Shown one piece after another: positions 43,381 through 52,635 of a stretch of 64,000 nucleotides of DNA (positions are counted from its first letter, which is position 1; each line of letters begins with the position of its first letter). The DNA comes from Psychromonas sp. SP041 (GTDB taxonomy: Bacteria; Pseudomonadota; Gammaproteobacteria; Enterobacterales; Psychromonadaceae): positions 1 through 64,000 of the forward strand of contig NZ_CBRF02000005.1 in assembly GCF_000470315.2 (NCBI RefSeq). Reading direction: 5' to 3'. The position numbers were made by a program, and so were the translations under genes. Under the pieces are notes generated by a model. The model was not told where the DNA came from. It saw only the letters and a program-made list of their open reading frames with translations, and did no database searches.

Positions 43381-44920
43381 GTTGCGATACTCCTTTATTG
43401 TCAGCAGTTGTCGTATCAAAATCACCTGCCATCCATTGTCCTAACTTAACTAAAGGTAATGCTTCTGGTGCTAAAAACTGTGAAATTTGACCATCACAAA
43501 TAGCCCCTAAACGATCACTGATTTTATACAGTTCATCTAAGTCTTCAGAAACGATTAAAATAGCGCAACCACGATCCCTTAACTGCAAAATCGCATCATG
43601 AATAGCCACTTGAGCACCGATATCTACGCCCCATGTTGGGTGAGACATCAGTAAAAAATTAGGTTCTTGATCTATTTCTCGACCGACAATGAATTTCTGC
43701 AAATTACCGCCCGATAAACTCGCGGCAGCGTCATGGTTGCCTGCTGTTTTCACTTTGTATTTTTTAATTATTTTGTCTGCTAACTCAATTATTTTAGATT
43801 TTTGTAGAAAACCATTTTTAACTAAACCTGAATCAAAACTAGTGAGTAGGGCGTTATCGCATAAATCCAAATCAGGTACTGCTCCTCGCCCTAAGCGATC
43901 TTCAGGAACAAAGGCTAAACCTAAACGACGACGTTGTAATGGTGTTAATTGATCTACCACTGTCCCTGTAAAGGTGATGGATTTTGAGTTTGGGTGAATA
44001 TCTTCGCCGGATAACGCTTTAAGTAGCTCCTCTTGCCCATTGCCTGCTATACCAGCAATACCGACTATTTCACCGCGTTTTACCTGCAAGTTAATATTTT
44101 TCAAGGCAACGTCAAATTGACCCATTGATTTGGTCGATAAGTTTTCAATGTTCGCAAATACGTCAGTTCCTAATGAACGACGGCAATCATTACTGATAGC
44201 GATATCTTCACCGACCATCATGCGTGCGATGGACTCTGATGTTTCGTCTTTTGGATGACAGTGTCCAGTGACTTTACCTGCGCGTAGAATCGTCGCACTG
44301 TCACACAGCGCTGTTACTTCATGTAATTTATGGCTTATAAACAGTACTGAACAACCTTCTTTAGTCAGTTGTCTTAATGTTTTAAATAAATTGTCGACTT
44401 CTTGTGGTGTTAATACTGAGGTAGGTTCATCTAAAATAAGTAATTGAAGATTTAATAATAAGCAACGCACAATCTCAACTCGTTGGCGTTCACCTGTTGA
44501 TAAACTAGAAATACGGCGGTCTGGGTCGAGTGGCATTCCATATCGTTCTGAAGTGGCTTTGATACGGTGCGCTAAGGTTTTTGAGTTACCAGCTTGGTCA
44601 CCTAATACTAAGGCAATATTCTCGGCAACAGTGAGTGTTTCAAATAATGAGAAGTGCTGGAAAACCATGCCAATACCTAAACCACGTGCTACCGAAGGTT
44701 GGTCAATAGAGACAGGTTTCCCATTCCATATAATGCTACCTGAGTCCGGTTTTACTACACCATAAAGCATTTTCATTAAGGTACTTTTACCTGCGCCATT
44801 CTCTCCTAACAACGCATGAATTTCACCATGTTCTATATCCAGGAATACCTCATCATTGGCTTTACAACCGGGGTATTCCTTGGTGATTCCAAGCATCGCT
44901 AAACGCTTAACATTGCTCAT
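43373..44920 (-). CDS. BMP-type nucleoside ABC transporter ATPase (two NBDs)
   Basis: A 515-residue protein with two nucleotide-binding domains. NBD1: Walker A GENGAGKST (about residues 38-46), signature LSTGERQRVE (about 138-147), Walker B LLILDEPT (about 159-166). NBD2 (about 260-500) has a degenerate Walker A (GIAGNGQEE), signature LSGGNLQKF and Walker B-like LLMSHPT in which the usual DEP is SHP. This asymmetry is normal for the family. No binding-protein gene adjoins the operon; the one at 28493 is the likely partner. An RutR-type site lies 138 bp upstream. Confidence 0.9.
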   Translation of the reverse strand: MSNVKRLAMLGITKEYPGCKANDEVFLDIEHGEIHALLGENGAGKSTLMKMLYGVVKPDSGSIIWNGKPVSIDQPSVARGLGIGMVFQHFSLFETLTVAENIALVLGDQAGNSKTLAHRIKATSERYGMPLDPDRRISSLSTGERQRVEIVRCLLLNLQLLILDEPTSVLTPQEVDNLFKTLRQLTKEGCSVLFISHKLHEVTALCDSATILRAGKVTGHCHPKDETSESIARMMVGEDIAISNDCRRSLGTDVFANIENLSTKSMGQFDVALKNINLQVKRGEIVGIAGIAGNGQEELLKALSGEDIHPNSKSITFTGTVVDQLTPLQRRRLGLAFVPEDRLGRGAVPDLDLCDNALLTSFDSGLVKNGFLQKSKIIELADKIIKKYKVKTAGNHDAAASLSGGNLQKFIVGREIDQEPNFLLMSHPTWGVDIGAQVAIHDAILQLRDRGCAILIVSEDLDELYKISDRLGAICDGQISQFLAPEALPLVKLGQWMAGDFDTTTADNKGVSQHD

Positions 44921-45023
44921 TGATAAGTCCCTTTTATTAAAAATTATGATGTTCTAATTAATGTGATTAACAGCAACAACGATCTCTATTTTGACAGATA
45001 GATCTCATCGACATAATGCGATG

Positions 45024-45177
45024 AAACACCCCTTCTTTATGGTGTTTTTACTGTAACCTGTCCAATTGGTCAAAGTTGGTATGATATTAGCAATAAGCTT
45101 ACCAGCTATTTAAAAAGTGCATCGAATTCATAAGCAATTAACTACTATAAAAAAGGCTAAAAGCTCTATAGCCTTTT
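45024..45177. terminator. Two hairpins in the divergent spacer
   Basis: AAACACC/GGTGTTT (45024-45047, followed by TT on the plus strand) and AAAAGGCTA/TAGCCTTTT (45151-45177, terminator-like on either strand) lie between the divergent ABC operon and uraD. No gene is seen upstream of either on the matching strand, so they may end an unannotated small RNA or shape a leader. Confidence 0.4.
45058..45073. promoter_or_regulatory. RutR-type operator in front of the ABC operon and uraD
   Basis: CTGTCCAATTGGTCAA matches 12 of the 14 fixed positions of TTGACCAnnTGGTCAA, and its right half-site is perfect. It lies in the divergent region between the ABC ATPase gene and uraD. Confidence 0.65.
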
Positions 45178-45423
45178 ATTACAATAGGTTATAGATATTA
45201 AAAATGACACGGTGCAATTTTGTAATTATATACGAACAGAATATAAAGTGAGGCAAGAAGCACCAAGAGTGTACATTTTAAGTTAATTTGCACCATATAT
45301 GGGCTTAAATTAAAAAATGTCGTGTTTTTGTGTGAGTCATTTTGCCTTTATAAGAAGATTATTTCTCATTTTAAATCGTGTCAAACAGTAGAAATAATCG
45401 AGTAAATTTAAAAAGGAAAATTG

Positions 45424-45924
45424 ATGAGTTTAAATGAAATAAACACAGCTAGTACAGAAGATGCTTATGCTGTTTTTGAAAGCTGTTGTTGTGCGCCAAA
45501 ATGGATCGAAAGTATGGTTAATGCGCGTCCTTTTACTGATTTAGACGCCTTATTAAGTAAGTCTGAACAGGCCTTTTCGCAGCTATCAGATCAAGATTAC
45601 CTTGTGGCTTTTACGGGGCATCCGCAGATAGGTAACCTAAAAACCTTACATGAAAAATATGCTAATACTTCAGGTACAGCAAGTAATGAACAAGCTGGGA
45701 TGTCGCTTGCTGATAGTGAAGTATTAGAAGAAATGATTCAGTTAAACCAAGATTATTTAGAGAAGTTTGGTTTCATTTTTATTGTTTGTGCCTCAGGTAA
45801 AAGTGCACAAGAAATGTTGGATTTAATCAGAAGCAGAATTGGCAATGAACGCTCAGTAGAGTTGAATATTGCAGGGGCTGAGCAAGCTAAAATCACTAAC
45901 ATACGTTTGGAAAAATTATTATGA
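45424..45924 (+). CDS. uraD: OHCU decarboxylase
   Basis: A 166-residue enzyme converting 2-oxo-4-hydroxy-4-carboxy-5-ureidoimidazoline to S-allantoin. The active-site block FTGHPQIG (about residues 56-63) has the catalytic His, and AGMSLADSEVLEEMIQLNQDYLEKFGFIFIVCASGKS is the typical C-terminal helix-strand region with the conserved Glu. ATG 45424 with AAGGA upstream is preferred over the TTG directly before it. It overlaps uraH by 4 bp and opens the urate-to-allantoin operon. Confidence 0.93.
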   Translation: MSLNEINTASTEDAYAVFESCCCAPKWIESMVNARPFTDLDALLSKSEQAFSQLSDQDYLVAFTGHPQIGNLKTLHEKYANTSGTASNEQAGMSLADSEVLEEMIQLNQDYLEKFGFIFIVCASGKSAQEMLDLIRSRIGNERSVELNIAGAEQAKITNIRLEKLL

Positions 45925-46283
45925 ATAACAACCCAATTACAACGCACATATTAAATACGGCATTAGGTAAACCAGCTGCAAGCATCGCAATTCAACTGTT
46001 TGTATTAAAAGATAATGAATGGACATTACTTTCTTCAGCGGTCACTAATGAAGATGGTCGAATTGATGATTGGCATGATACGAGCTGGTATCAAGGTAAA
46101 CCCTTAGAACAATTATTTGCAACTTATAAAATCGTTTTTTCGCTTGAAGATTACTGGGAAAAGCAAAGTATCGATGGCTTTTATCCAAGTGCAGAAATTA
46201 GCTTCAAAGTACAAGATGAAAGACATCACCATATCCCATTGCTATTGGCACCTTATGGTTATTCAACGTACCGAGGGAGCTAG
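45921..46283 (+). CDS. uraH: 5-Hydroxyisourate hydrolase
   Basis: A 120-residue transthyretin-like enzyme. THILNTALGKPA (about residues 8-19) is the N-terminal signature with the catalytic His, DGRIDDW (about 45-51) includes the conserved Arg, and the C-terminal YRGS signature ends the protein. It hydrolyses the unstable product of uricase. Translationally coupled to uraD; puuD follows after 90 bp. Confidence 0.95.
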   Translation: MNNNPITTHILNTALGKPAASIAIQLFVLKDNEWTLLSSAVTNEDGRIDDWHDTSWYQGKPLEQLFATYKIVFSLEDYWEKQSIDGFYPSAEISFKVQDERHHHIPLLLAPYGYSTYRGS

Positions 46284-46373
46284 TAAAAGTCGAGCCTAAT
46301 AAGGTGTAACGGATACAGAGACAGCGTAGAAAATAAAAATAATAAAGAAGAAAAATAAACAGGACAAAAAAAT

Positions 46374-47606
46374 ATGGAAAATTATTTAATTGAAGTAGCT
46401 CATTTAGTTTTACGCTATTTCCACGTTATTGCAGGTATCGCATGGATCGGCGCCTCGTTCTATTTTGCTTGGTTAGACAATAGCTTAGAAACACCACCGA
46501 AAGAAAAGGCTGATAAAGGCATTAGTGGTGATTTATGGGCGATACATGGCGGTGGTTTTTATGAAGTCGCTAAATATAAGAATGGCCCAGAGCACATGCC
46601 AACAACGTTACACTGGTTTAAATGGGAAGCTTATACTACTTGGATCACGGGTACATTGTTGTTTAGCTTGCTGTATTACGTTGGTGCTGATGTTAATTTA
46701 TTAGACGGCAGTAAAAGTGAATTAACTAAATTAGCTGCGATTGGGACGTCATTCGGTAGTATCGCGGTTGGGTATGTTGTTTATCGTGCGTTATGTAACT
46801 CAGCATTGGTTAAAAATGGTTTTTTATTCGCAGCAATAAGTGTTGTATTACTAGGTTTATGGGCTTGGGGATTTGACCAATTATTTGCCGATAAAGCGGT
46901 TTATATCCATATTGGTGCGTTAATTGGTACTTGTATGGCGGGTAATGTTTATCACATCATCATGCCGGGGCAGCGTTACCTAGTGAAAGAAGTTGAAGCA
47001 GGGCGAATTCCAGATCCATCGGTTGGGTTAAAAGCGAAGCTTTGTTCTATTCATAATAACTACGCGACGTTACCGATTATTTTCATCATGTTAAGTAATC
47101 ACTTTTCGCACACTTATACACATCAATATGGTTGGTTAGTGTTAATTGCTTTAATCGTTATTGGGATGTGGATAAGACATTACTTCAACCTTAAGCATCG
47201 TCATATTAATAAACCTTCTGTTTTGATAAGCGGTATCGCTGCTTTTTTTGTATTAATGTTAGCGATTGCTCCTTGGGAAAGCTTTGCGCCGAGAGTGGCT
47301 GAGACTAATGAAGGGGGAGTTGATGTTGCACAGATTTCAGATGCACAAGCTTGGAATATTGTAGAAAAGCATTGTACCGAATGTCATAGTGCAACGCCGA
47401 CGTCAGCAATGTTTGCTAGTGCGCCGTTAGGCTTTACACTTGATTCGATAGAAGCGGTAGAAACACAACATGAAAAAATTTACTCTCGCGCAGTATTAAA
47501 TAAAGATATGCCGTTAGCAAATTTAACCAATATGACCGAGGAAGAACGTGAAACCCTAGGAATTTGGATTGAAAACTACCGTATTAAAAAGGCAGCGAAG
47601 CAATAA
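46374..47606 (+). CDS. puuD: Membrane-bound cytochrome c urate oxidase PuuD
   Basis: A 410-residue protein with an N-terminal membrane domain of about eight hydrophobic segments (residues 10-300; RYFHVIAGIAWIGASFYF and LHWFKWEAYTTWITG are family blocks with haem- or metal-ligand candidates). A C-terminal cytochrome c-like domain has the haem site CTECH (about 335-339). PuuD oxidises urate to 5-hydroxyisourate and passes electrons to the respiratory chain rather than directly to oxygen. It replaces soluble uricase, which is absent here. Its place after uraD and uraH completes the urate-to-allantoin step set. Confidence 0.92.
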   Translation: MENYLIEVAHLVLRYFHVIAGIAWIGASFYFAWLDNSLETPPKEKADKGISGDLWAIHGGGFYEVAKYKNGPEHMPTTLHWFKWEAYTTWITGTLLFSLLYYVGADVNLLDGSKSELTKLAAIGTSFGSIAVGYVVYRALCNSALVKNGFLFAAISVVLLGLWAWGFDQLFADKAVYIHIGALIGTCMAGNVYHIIMPGQRYLVKEVEAGRIPDPSVGLKAKLCSIHNNYATLPIIFIMLSNHFSHTYTHQYGWLVLIALIVIGMWIRHYFNLKHRHINKPSVLISGIAAFFVLMLAIAPWESFAPRVAETNEGGVDVAQISDAQAWNIVEKHCTECHSATPTSAMFASAPLGFTLDSIEAVETQHEKIYSRAVLNKDMPLANLTNMTEEERETLGIWIENYRIKKAAKQ

Positions 47607-47652
47607 TTTAAACATAGGTGATTAATACACAACTTGTCTTCAAGCCATAAGT

Positions 47653-47688
47653 GCGGCGGCTTTAATATTTTTGAATTAAAGCCGCCGC
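47653..47688. terminator. Strong GC-rich hairpin after puuD
   Basis: GCGGCGGCTTTAAT and ATTAAAGCCGCCGC form a perfect 14-bp stem with an 8-nt loop between the convergent puuD and GGDEF genes. There is no T-run immediately after, so it is a terminator or an mRNA-end stabiliser. Confidence 0.6.
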
Positions 47689-47742
47689 CGCTTAAGTTAG
47701 AATCATTCTATAACATAAAGAGATAAACGCTGTTTTTTTAGG

Positions 47743-48837
47743 TTATGGACAGACTCTATTTCTACCCATTTCTTTTGCTTTATAGAGTTGGGTATCTGCA
47801 TTTTTATAAATGTTTTCAAGTAAAAAGTTTTCTTTGTTTACTTCAGAAAGACCTATGCTAACCGTTGTTTTAATAGAAACTGTATTATAAATAAACTCTT
47901 TTTCTTCTATCATTTTTCGTATTTTCTCTGCGATTATTTGTGCTTTAACAAGCGATGTATTATTCAGTAAAATGGAAAATTCTTCACCGCCGACACGTGC
48001 AAAAAGATCACTGCTTCGCATCATTTCTTTAATCGATTTAGCTAATTCTACGAGAACGAAATCACCAGCCTGATGGCCATAAGTATCGTTTATCCGCTTA
48101 AAGTAATCGACATCAAGCATTAAAAGGGCGGTTTTATGTTGTTCTCTGGAAGCCATTAAAATTAGGTTTTGTGCCATCTCAAAAAAGTAACGTCGGTTAT
48201 AGATGTTAGTGAGGGTATCAATTATCGATAACTGTCGAAATTTTTCAGTGCTTTTTTCCAATGCTTCATGCGCTTCAATGCTTGATATTCGACTTGTTAA
48301 CATAGCTTTAGAGAGCAAAATAATTGCTGGTATGTAAATTAGAATGAATATAACTAACGCAATATGTTGCTCTTCACCATAATAGAGCATGATCATAATT
48401 TGAGGGATGATTAAGGAAAAGAGAAAGATTAAATAAGCTTTATAGAGTGCTGACATAGATAATGTCGCGGCGGTAATCACGCCAATAGAAACAACAAACA
48501 TAACAAACTCAAATGGCTGATCAGCATAAATAACCACTAACAAGGAAGATATCGCCCACATTAATGCCTGAAAAACATTTAAAATCATAAAATAAATTTC
48601 ATTTTTATTTACTTTTTTTGTGTCTTTATTTTTCAAATGTTTTTTAAACATCTTTGCATTATGCAAACGGTAGACAGCTAAGACTACTTGAAATAATAAC
48701 CAGCTAAACATAAATTTTAAGGGAATGAATTGAATGAATATAAAAAAATAAGCAAAGGAAACTAATAACATAGCAGCCATTGCCCTTGGTGTTTGATCAA
48801 TGACAACTTCTATTAATTTAGGATGAACATTAGGCAT
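47743..48837 (-). CDS. Membrane diguanylate cyclase
   Basis: A 364-residue protein with about six N-terminal hydrophobic segments (residues 18-182, a MASE-like sensor of no certain subtype) and a GGDEF domain (about 205-363). DTLTNIYNRRYFF starts the domain, DVDYFKRINDTYGHQ binds metal and GTP, and GGEEF is in FARVGGEEFSILL. RSSD five residues earlier is an intact I-site. Predicted to make c-di-GMP at the inner membrane. It stands between puuD and a methyltransferase without clear operon links. Confidence 0.9.
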   Translation of the reverse strand: MPNVHPKLIEVVIDQTPRAMAAMLLVSFAYFFIFIQFIPLKFMFSWLLFQVVLAVYRLHNAKMFKKHLKNKDTKKVNKNEIYFMILNVFQALMWAISSLLVVIYADQPFEFVMFVVSIGVITAATLSMSALYKAYLIFLFSLIIPQIMIMLYYGEEQHIALVIFILIYIPAIILLSKAMLTSRISSIEAHEALEKSTEKFRQLSIIDTLTNIYNRRYFFEMAQNLILMASREQHKTALLMLDVDYFKRINDTYGHQAGDFVLVELAKSIKEMMRSSDLFARVGGEEFSILLNNTSLVKAQIIAEKIRKMIEEKEFIYNTVSIKTTVSIGLSEVNKENFLLENIYKNADTQLYKAKEMGRNRVCP

Positions 48838-49233
48838 TTTATTTCCTAGGATAATTAAATACTATTAGTAGATGACTAATTACCCTGTATTGTAGACCTG
48901 TATTTAGATGCTTACGTCCAAAAGGTCAATTTTTTATATTTTTATTATAATCTAATGACTAGTGTAACTAAAGATGTATTTTTTTAAGGAGGAGGAACCT
49001 TAGAGAATAGTGACTAGAGAAGTAACAAACAAAAATAATCTCATCACTTTCAACTCGTTTTATCTCATTTATCTGCTTTATTGTTACTCTTGAGCTATCA
49101 AGCTTTTGTATGTTGTATAAAAAATATTTTAGATTGAATTTTTTTCATCTTTATCCTGATGAAGTTTCAGTATGTTTTTTCTGTGATTATGTTTAAATAA
49201 ACACATATTAATTTAGACGTATAGAAGTCCATA
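48838..49233. other. Gene-free spacer
   Basis: An AT-rich divergent spacer between the GGDEF gene and the methyltransferase gene. CGTCCAAAAGGTCAA near 48916 is a poor RutR-type match (10 of 14 fixed positions). No other structure seen. Confidence 0.4.
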
Positions 49234-50181
49234 ATGAAAACATTAACAATATTAGATGGTGGTATGGGGCGTGAACTTAAACGCATTGGCGCGCCGTTTT
49301 CTCAACCACTATGGAGTGCTCAGGCTTTGATTGAAGCACCACATTATGTGACTCAAGCACATCAAGGGTTCATTGATGCTGGGGCCGAAATTATCATCGC
49401 GAATAGTTATGCTTGTGTGCCATTTCATCTCGGCGAGACGCGCTATCAACAGCAAGGCTATGCATTAGCCGAGCAAGCTGCCATTATTGCGAAAGAAGTT
49501 GTTAAAGCCTCTAAAAAAGACGTGTTAGTCGCTGGATCATTACCACCTGCTTTTGGATCTTATCGTCCTGACTTATTTGAGAGCAAGCGTGCCTTTGAAA
49601 TATTAAACACATTATTTAACGCGCAGGACCAACACGTCGACCTATGGTTTGCTGAAACCATTTCAAGTGTTGAAGAGGCATTGGTCATCGTCAATGTGCT
49701 TAAAGGGTCAACAAAGCCTTGTCACTATGCATTTACATTGAGCGATCAAGTTGGCGAATCAGCACGATTACGTTCTGGCGAGTTGGTGACAACGGCTATT
49801 GAAGCGATTTTGCAAGAAGGTAATATTGATGGCATTTTCTTTAACTGCTCTATTCCCGAAGTCATTGAGCAAGCAATATTAGATACTAATAAAGTCTTAA
49901 TTGAATGCGTTATAAACGATGCAGACCATAAAGAAAAGACTAATACAGAAGATAGTAAACAGCAGATAAGTATCGGTGCGTTCGCTAATAGTTTTGTGCC
50001 TATTTCAGCTACTCACAAAGCTAATGAAGCGGTGCAAGGATCTCGCGATCTTTCACCTGAAGAATATCTACAATTTGCTAAAAAATGGCATCGTCTTGGT
50101 GCAAATATTATCGGTGGATGTTGTGGGATTGGTCCTGCTCATATTGAAGCGTTAGTTGACTGGAGAGATAGCCTTTCGTAA
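49234..50181 (+). CDS. Homocysteine S-methyltransferase family protein
   Basis: A 315-residue TIM-barrel enzyme of the S-methyl_trans family. ILDGGMGRELKRIG (about residues 6-19) is the N-terminal signature; zinc ligands are Cys in FFNCSIPE (about 208-215) and the pair in IGGCCGIGP near the C-terminus (about 289-297). Relatives such as MmuM methylate homocysteine using S-methylmethionine; the donor here is unknown. It is monocistronic by spacing and has no obvious link to purine degradation. Confidence 0.85.
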   Translation: MKTLTILDGGMGRELKRIGAPFSQPLWSAQALIEAPHYVTQAHQGFIDAGAEIIIANSYACVPFHLGETRYQQQGYALAEQAAIIAKEVVKASKKDVLVAGSLPPAFGSYRPDLFESKRAFEILNTLFNAQDQHVDLWFAETISSVEEALVIVNVLKGSTKPCHYAFTLSDQVGESARLRSGELVTTAIEAILQEGNIDGIFFNCSIPEVIEQAILDTNKVLIECVINDADHKEKTNTEDSKQQISIGAFANSFVPISATHKANEAVQGSRDLSPEEYLQFAKKWHRLGANIIGGCCGIGPAHIEALVDWRDSLS

Positions 50182-50203
50182 AGAGGGGGATACTCATCAA
50201 AAT

Positions 50204-50246
50204 AAAGCGCTATTTAATCGAACAGATCCAATCGCGCTTTTTGTTT
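50204..50246. terminator. Bidirectional terminator
   Basis: AAAGCGC (50204-50210) and GCGCTTT (50234-50240) pair around a 23-nt loop, with T-rich sequence after the right arm and A-rich before the left arm. It separates the convergent methyltransferase and phosphatase genes. Confidence 0.6.
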
Positions 50247-50279
50247 TAAAGCTTTATTTTGACGTTATGTTATTTAAGC

Positions 50280-51098
50280 TTAAAGCTTACCCGCCGCTGC
50301 TTGTTTTAATTTCTTTCTGTTTTCATCGTTAGCTTCAGGTTCTGATTGACCAAAAATACCTGCCATCCAATGACCATCGGTTGGGTTAGGGAACAATACG
50401 TATTTTTTGCCGTATAAGTCGCGGTCTTCTTCCATCTTCGCTTTACGCCCTGCAACATCGCCTTTGACGTAATATTTACGACGGAAATCATTGAGGCTAT
50501 CACCAAGAAAAACAGCCACGTCATAATCTTTCATTATTTCATTTTGACGTGTTTCTTTATTTGATGTGTCACGTAACACCGTAAGGTGGCTTTCATCTTT
50601 CAGTGGGAAACCTAAGTGCTTGATATTACCAAGCGCGTACTCAAAGGTCTTTTCACCTTGTTCGCGGCTAGTGATATAAAAAATTTCCACGTTATTTTCT
50701 GCACAAAAAGCTAAAAACTCTTTTGACCCTGGAGATGCCACCATTTTATTTTTTGGGATCCATCCATCCCAAATAGGATCGTCGAAAAAGTCGATATTTT
50801 TATCAACTAACATTGCCCAGTAATCAAGGGGAAGCACTAAGGTATCATCAAAATCAGACACGATAGCAAGTGGTTTATCACCTTTTTTATGCTTCGCTAA
50901 TGCGAGTTCTACGTGCATACGAGCGATATTAAAGCCTTGGTAGTAAAGCGCTTGGTATTCAGCCGCTGTTTGTTTCCATGCCACTGAATACAATAAAGGG
51001 TTTGCTGTTTCGACATGATCATCTGCCAATACTGTTGGTGTTATAAAAGGACTACTAAGTGCAATAGTGAGTAGTGATTTTTTTAAGAAATTAGCCAT
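50280..51098 (-). CDS. Periplasmic e(P4)-type acid phosphatase / 5'-nucleotidase
   Basis: A 272-residue HAD-superfamily (class C acid phosphatase) protein. It has a signal peptide (about residues 1-25, cleavage near VLA-DD) without a lipobox, unlike the Haemophilus e(P4) lipoprotein. SDFDDTLVLPLDYW (about 80-93) is the DxDxT catalytic motif, YITSREQGEKTFEYA (about 140-154) the second motif and VFLGDSLNDFRR (about 195-206) the last. The family removes phosphate from nucleotides. Beside nucleoside ABC genes it would supply nucleosides for import. That link is inference. Confidence 0.85.
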   Translation of the reverse strand: MANFLKKSLLTIALSSPFITPTVLADDHVETANPLLYSVAWKQTAAEYQALYYQGFNIARMHVELALAKHKKGDKPLAIVSDFDDTLVLPLDYWAMLVDKNIDFFDDPIWDGWIPKNKMVASPGSKEFLAFCAENNVEIFYITSREQGEKTFEYALGNIKHLGFPLKDESHLTVLRDTSNKETRQNEIMKDYDVAVFLGDSLNDFRRKYYVKGDVAGRKAKMEEDRDLYGKKYVLFPNPTDGHWMAGIFGQSEPEANDENRKKLKQAAAGKL

Positions 51099-51612
51099 AA
51101 CGTTTTAACATCCTTGATTAAGTAATCTAAATTGAATCTCTATAATAACGAGTGGAATGTCGCCTTATAGAGCTAAAAAATATGAAGTAATAAAGCCATT
51201 CCTGATACATCAGGCAAGCGACTTAGATTAATATAATTTAATTTTGTCTATTTCTCTATCCCTCTCTTTTTTCTATTTACCTATTCTTTTACGCCTTCAT
51301 TTAATTGAAGTGTTTAAGTAACCTCTGTCCTGGATAAGCAAAGCGATACAACACCGCTATTTTCGTGGATTTCTGCGTTAAATTATCTCTCAATAACTCG
51401 TTATTGCATCAATAATTGCCTGAACTATGCAAAACTAACGAGACAGTATAGTAATGAATATAACCTTATGATTTTAAATGTAATTGTTTTTTCATTAACC
51501 AGAATTGAGATTAAATAATATTTAATGTGTAAAAGGGTGTTTTTGAATAGGGGAAGACCGTCGATAAGCTGGATTGTAATTAGGTTATATCAGCGTCGAT
51601 AAGAGAGTTGTA
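51099..51612. other. Gene-free spacer
   Basis: About 510 bp with no supported gene. The stretch 51325-51430 (AAGCAAAGCGATACAACACC, CTCAATAACTCGTTATTGC) has a different texture and may be a decayed repeat, but no second copy is present in this window. Confidence 0.4.
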
Positions 51613-51660
51613 TTTAGACTTAATAAGTCTAGATTACTGCTAAAAAACAGCAATCTAGAT
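51613..51660 (-). terminator. Terminator-like hairpins of the second ABC operon
   Basis: AGACTTAATAAGTCT is a perfect palindrome, followed (plus-strand order) by TCTAGATTaCTG/CAGcAATCTAGA. Both lie within 55 bp after the minus-strand stop at 51667. Confidence 0.5.
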
Positions 51661-51666
51661 ATAAAC

Positions 51667-52632
51667 CTAACGAGATTTAACGTAAGGCACACCAATTGAT
51701 TTTGGTCCTACAGCGCGACCAATAAAACCAGCAAGTAACAATACCGTCAATACATAAGGTAATATTTCAATTGCTTGCACTGGTATTTCACCAATAAATG
51801 GTAACTCCGCACCTTGTAGGCGAATGGCCATCGCGTCTAAGAAGCCAAACAGTAAACAGCCCCACAACACAGGAACAGGTTTCCACTTACCAAAAATAAG
51901 TGCCGCTAGTGCGATATAACCTTTACCCGCACTCATATTGGGCACAAACCCAGCACTATGTGCAGTGGATAAATAAGCACCCGCTATGCCTGTTAATATA
52001 CCGGCACAGATCAGTGCTCGATAACGTAACCAAGCAACAGAGATACCGGCAGTATCAACAGCATGTGGGTTTTCACCTGCTGCACGTAAACGTAAGCCAA
52101 AACGTGTTTTAAAGATGATCCACCAACAAACAGGTACGATTAATAGTGATAAGTACACTAAGATGTTATGACCAGATATGAGCTCACTATAAAGTAACCC
52201 AATCACTGGCACGTCTGCAATTGCATCAGCACCTGGTAAAGTAATCGACGTAAAGCGTTCACCTTGCGATAAAGGTGGTGTTTGACCACCAAGTCCAAAC
52301 CAGTAACGACCTAATGTAACGGTTAACCCTGCAGCCAGCATATTAATCGCAACACCTGACACTATCTGGTCACCACGATGTGTTATACATGCAAAACCAT
52401 GCAGCATAGCTAGCAGAACTGATGTTGCCATTGCCGCTAATAACCCTAGTGTCACTGAGCCTGTTATTGAGGCAGTGGCTGCAGCTGCAAATGCTGAAGC
52501 TAATATCTTTCCTTCAAGCGCAATATTTACAATCCCTGAGCGTTCAGAAAATAAGCCTGCCAACGCAGCAAGAATAAGTGGAGCTGATACTCTTAAGGTT
52601 GCATCGAGTATTAAAATGATACTTTCATACAT
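51667..52632 (-). CDS. Second BMP-type nucleoside ABC permease
   Basis: A 321-residue permease with about eight hydrophobic segments. GLFSERSGIVNIALEGKILASAFAA (about residues 26-50) is the second-permease signature and MSAGKGYIALAALIFGKW (about 232-249) the coupling region. It ends an operon of binding protein, ATPase and two permeases, lying 3 bp after the first permease stop. Confidence 0.87.
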   Translation of the reverse strand: MYESIILILDATLRVSAPLILAALAGLFSERSGIVNIALEGKILASAFAAAATASITGSVTLGLLAAMATSVLLAMLHGFACITHRGDQIVSGVAINMLAAGLTVTLGRYWFGLGGQTPPLSQGERFTSITLPGADAIADVPVIGLLYSELISGHNILVYLSLLIVPVCWWIIFKTRFGLRLRAAGENPHAVDTAGISVAWLRYRALICAGILTGIAGAYLSTAHSAGFVPNMSAGKGYIALAALIFGKWKPVPVLWGCLLFGFLDAMAIRLQGAELPFIGEIPVQAIEILPYVLTVLLLAGFIGRAVGPKSIGVPYVKSR

Positions 52633-52635
52633 AAT

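Noticed and set aside
48916-48931. Third RutR-type site
   Set aside because: Only about 10 of 14 fixed positions match and the left half-site is poor; not strong enough to call.
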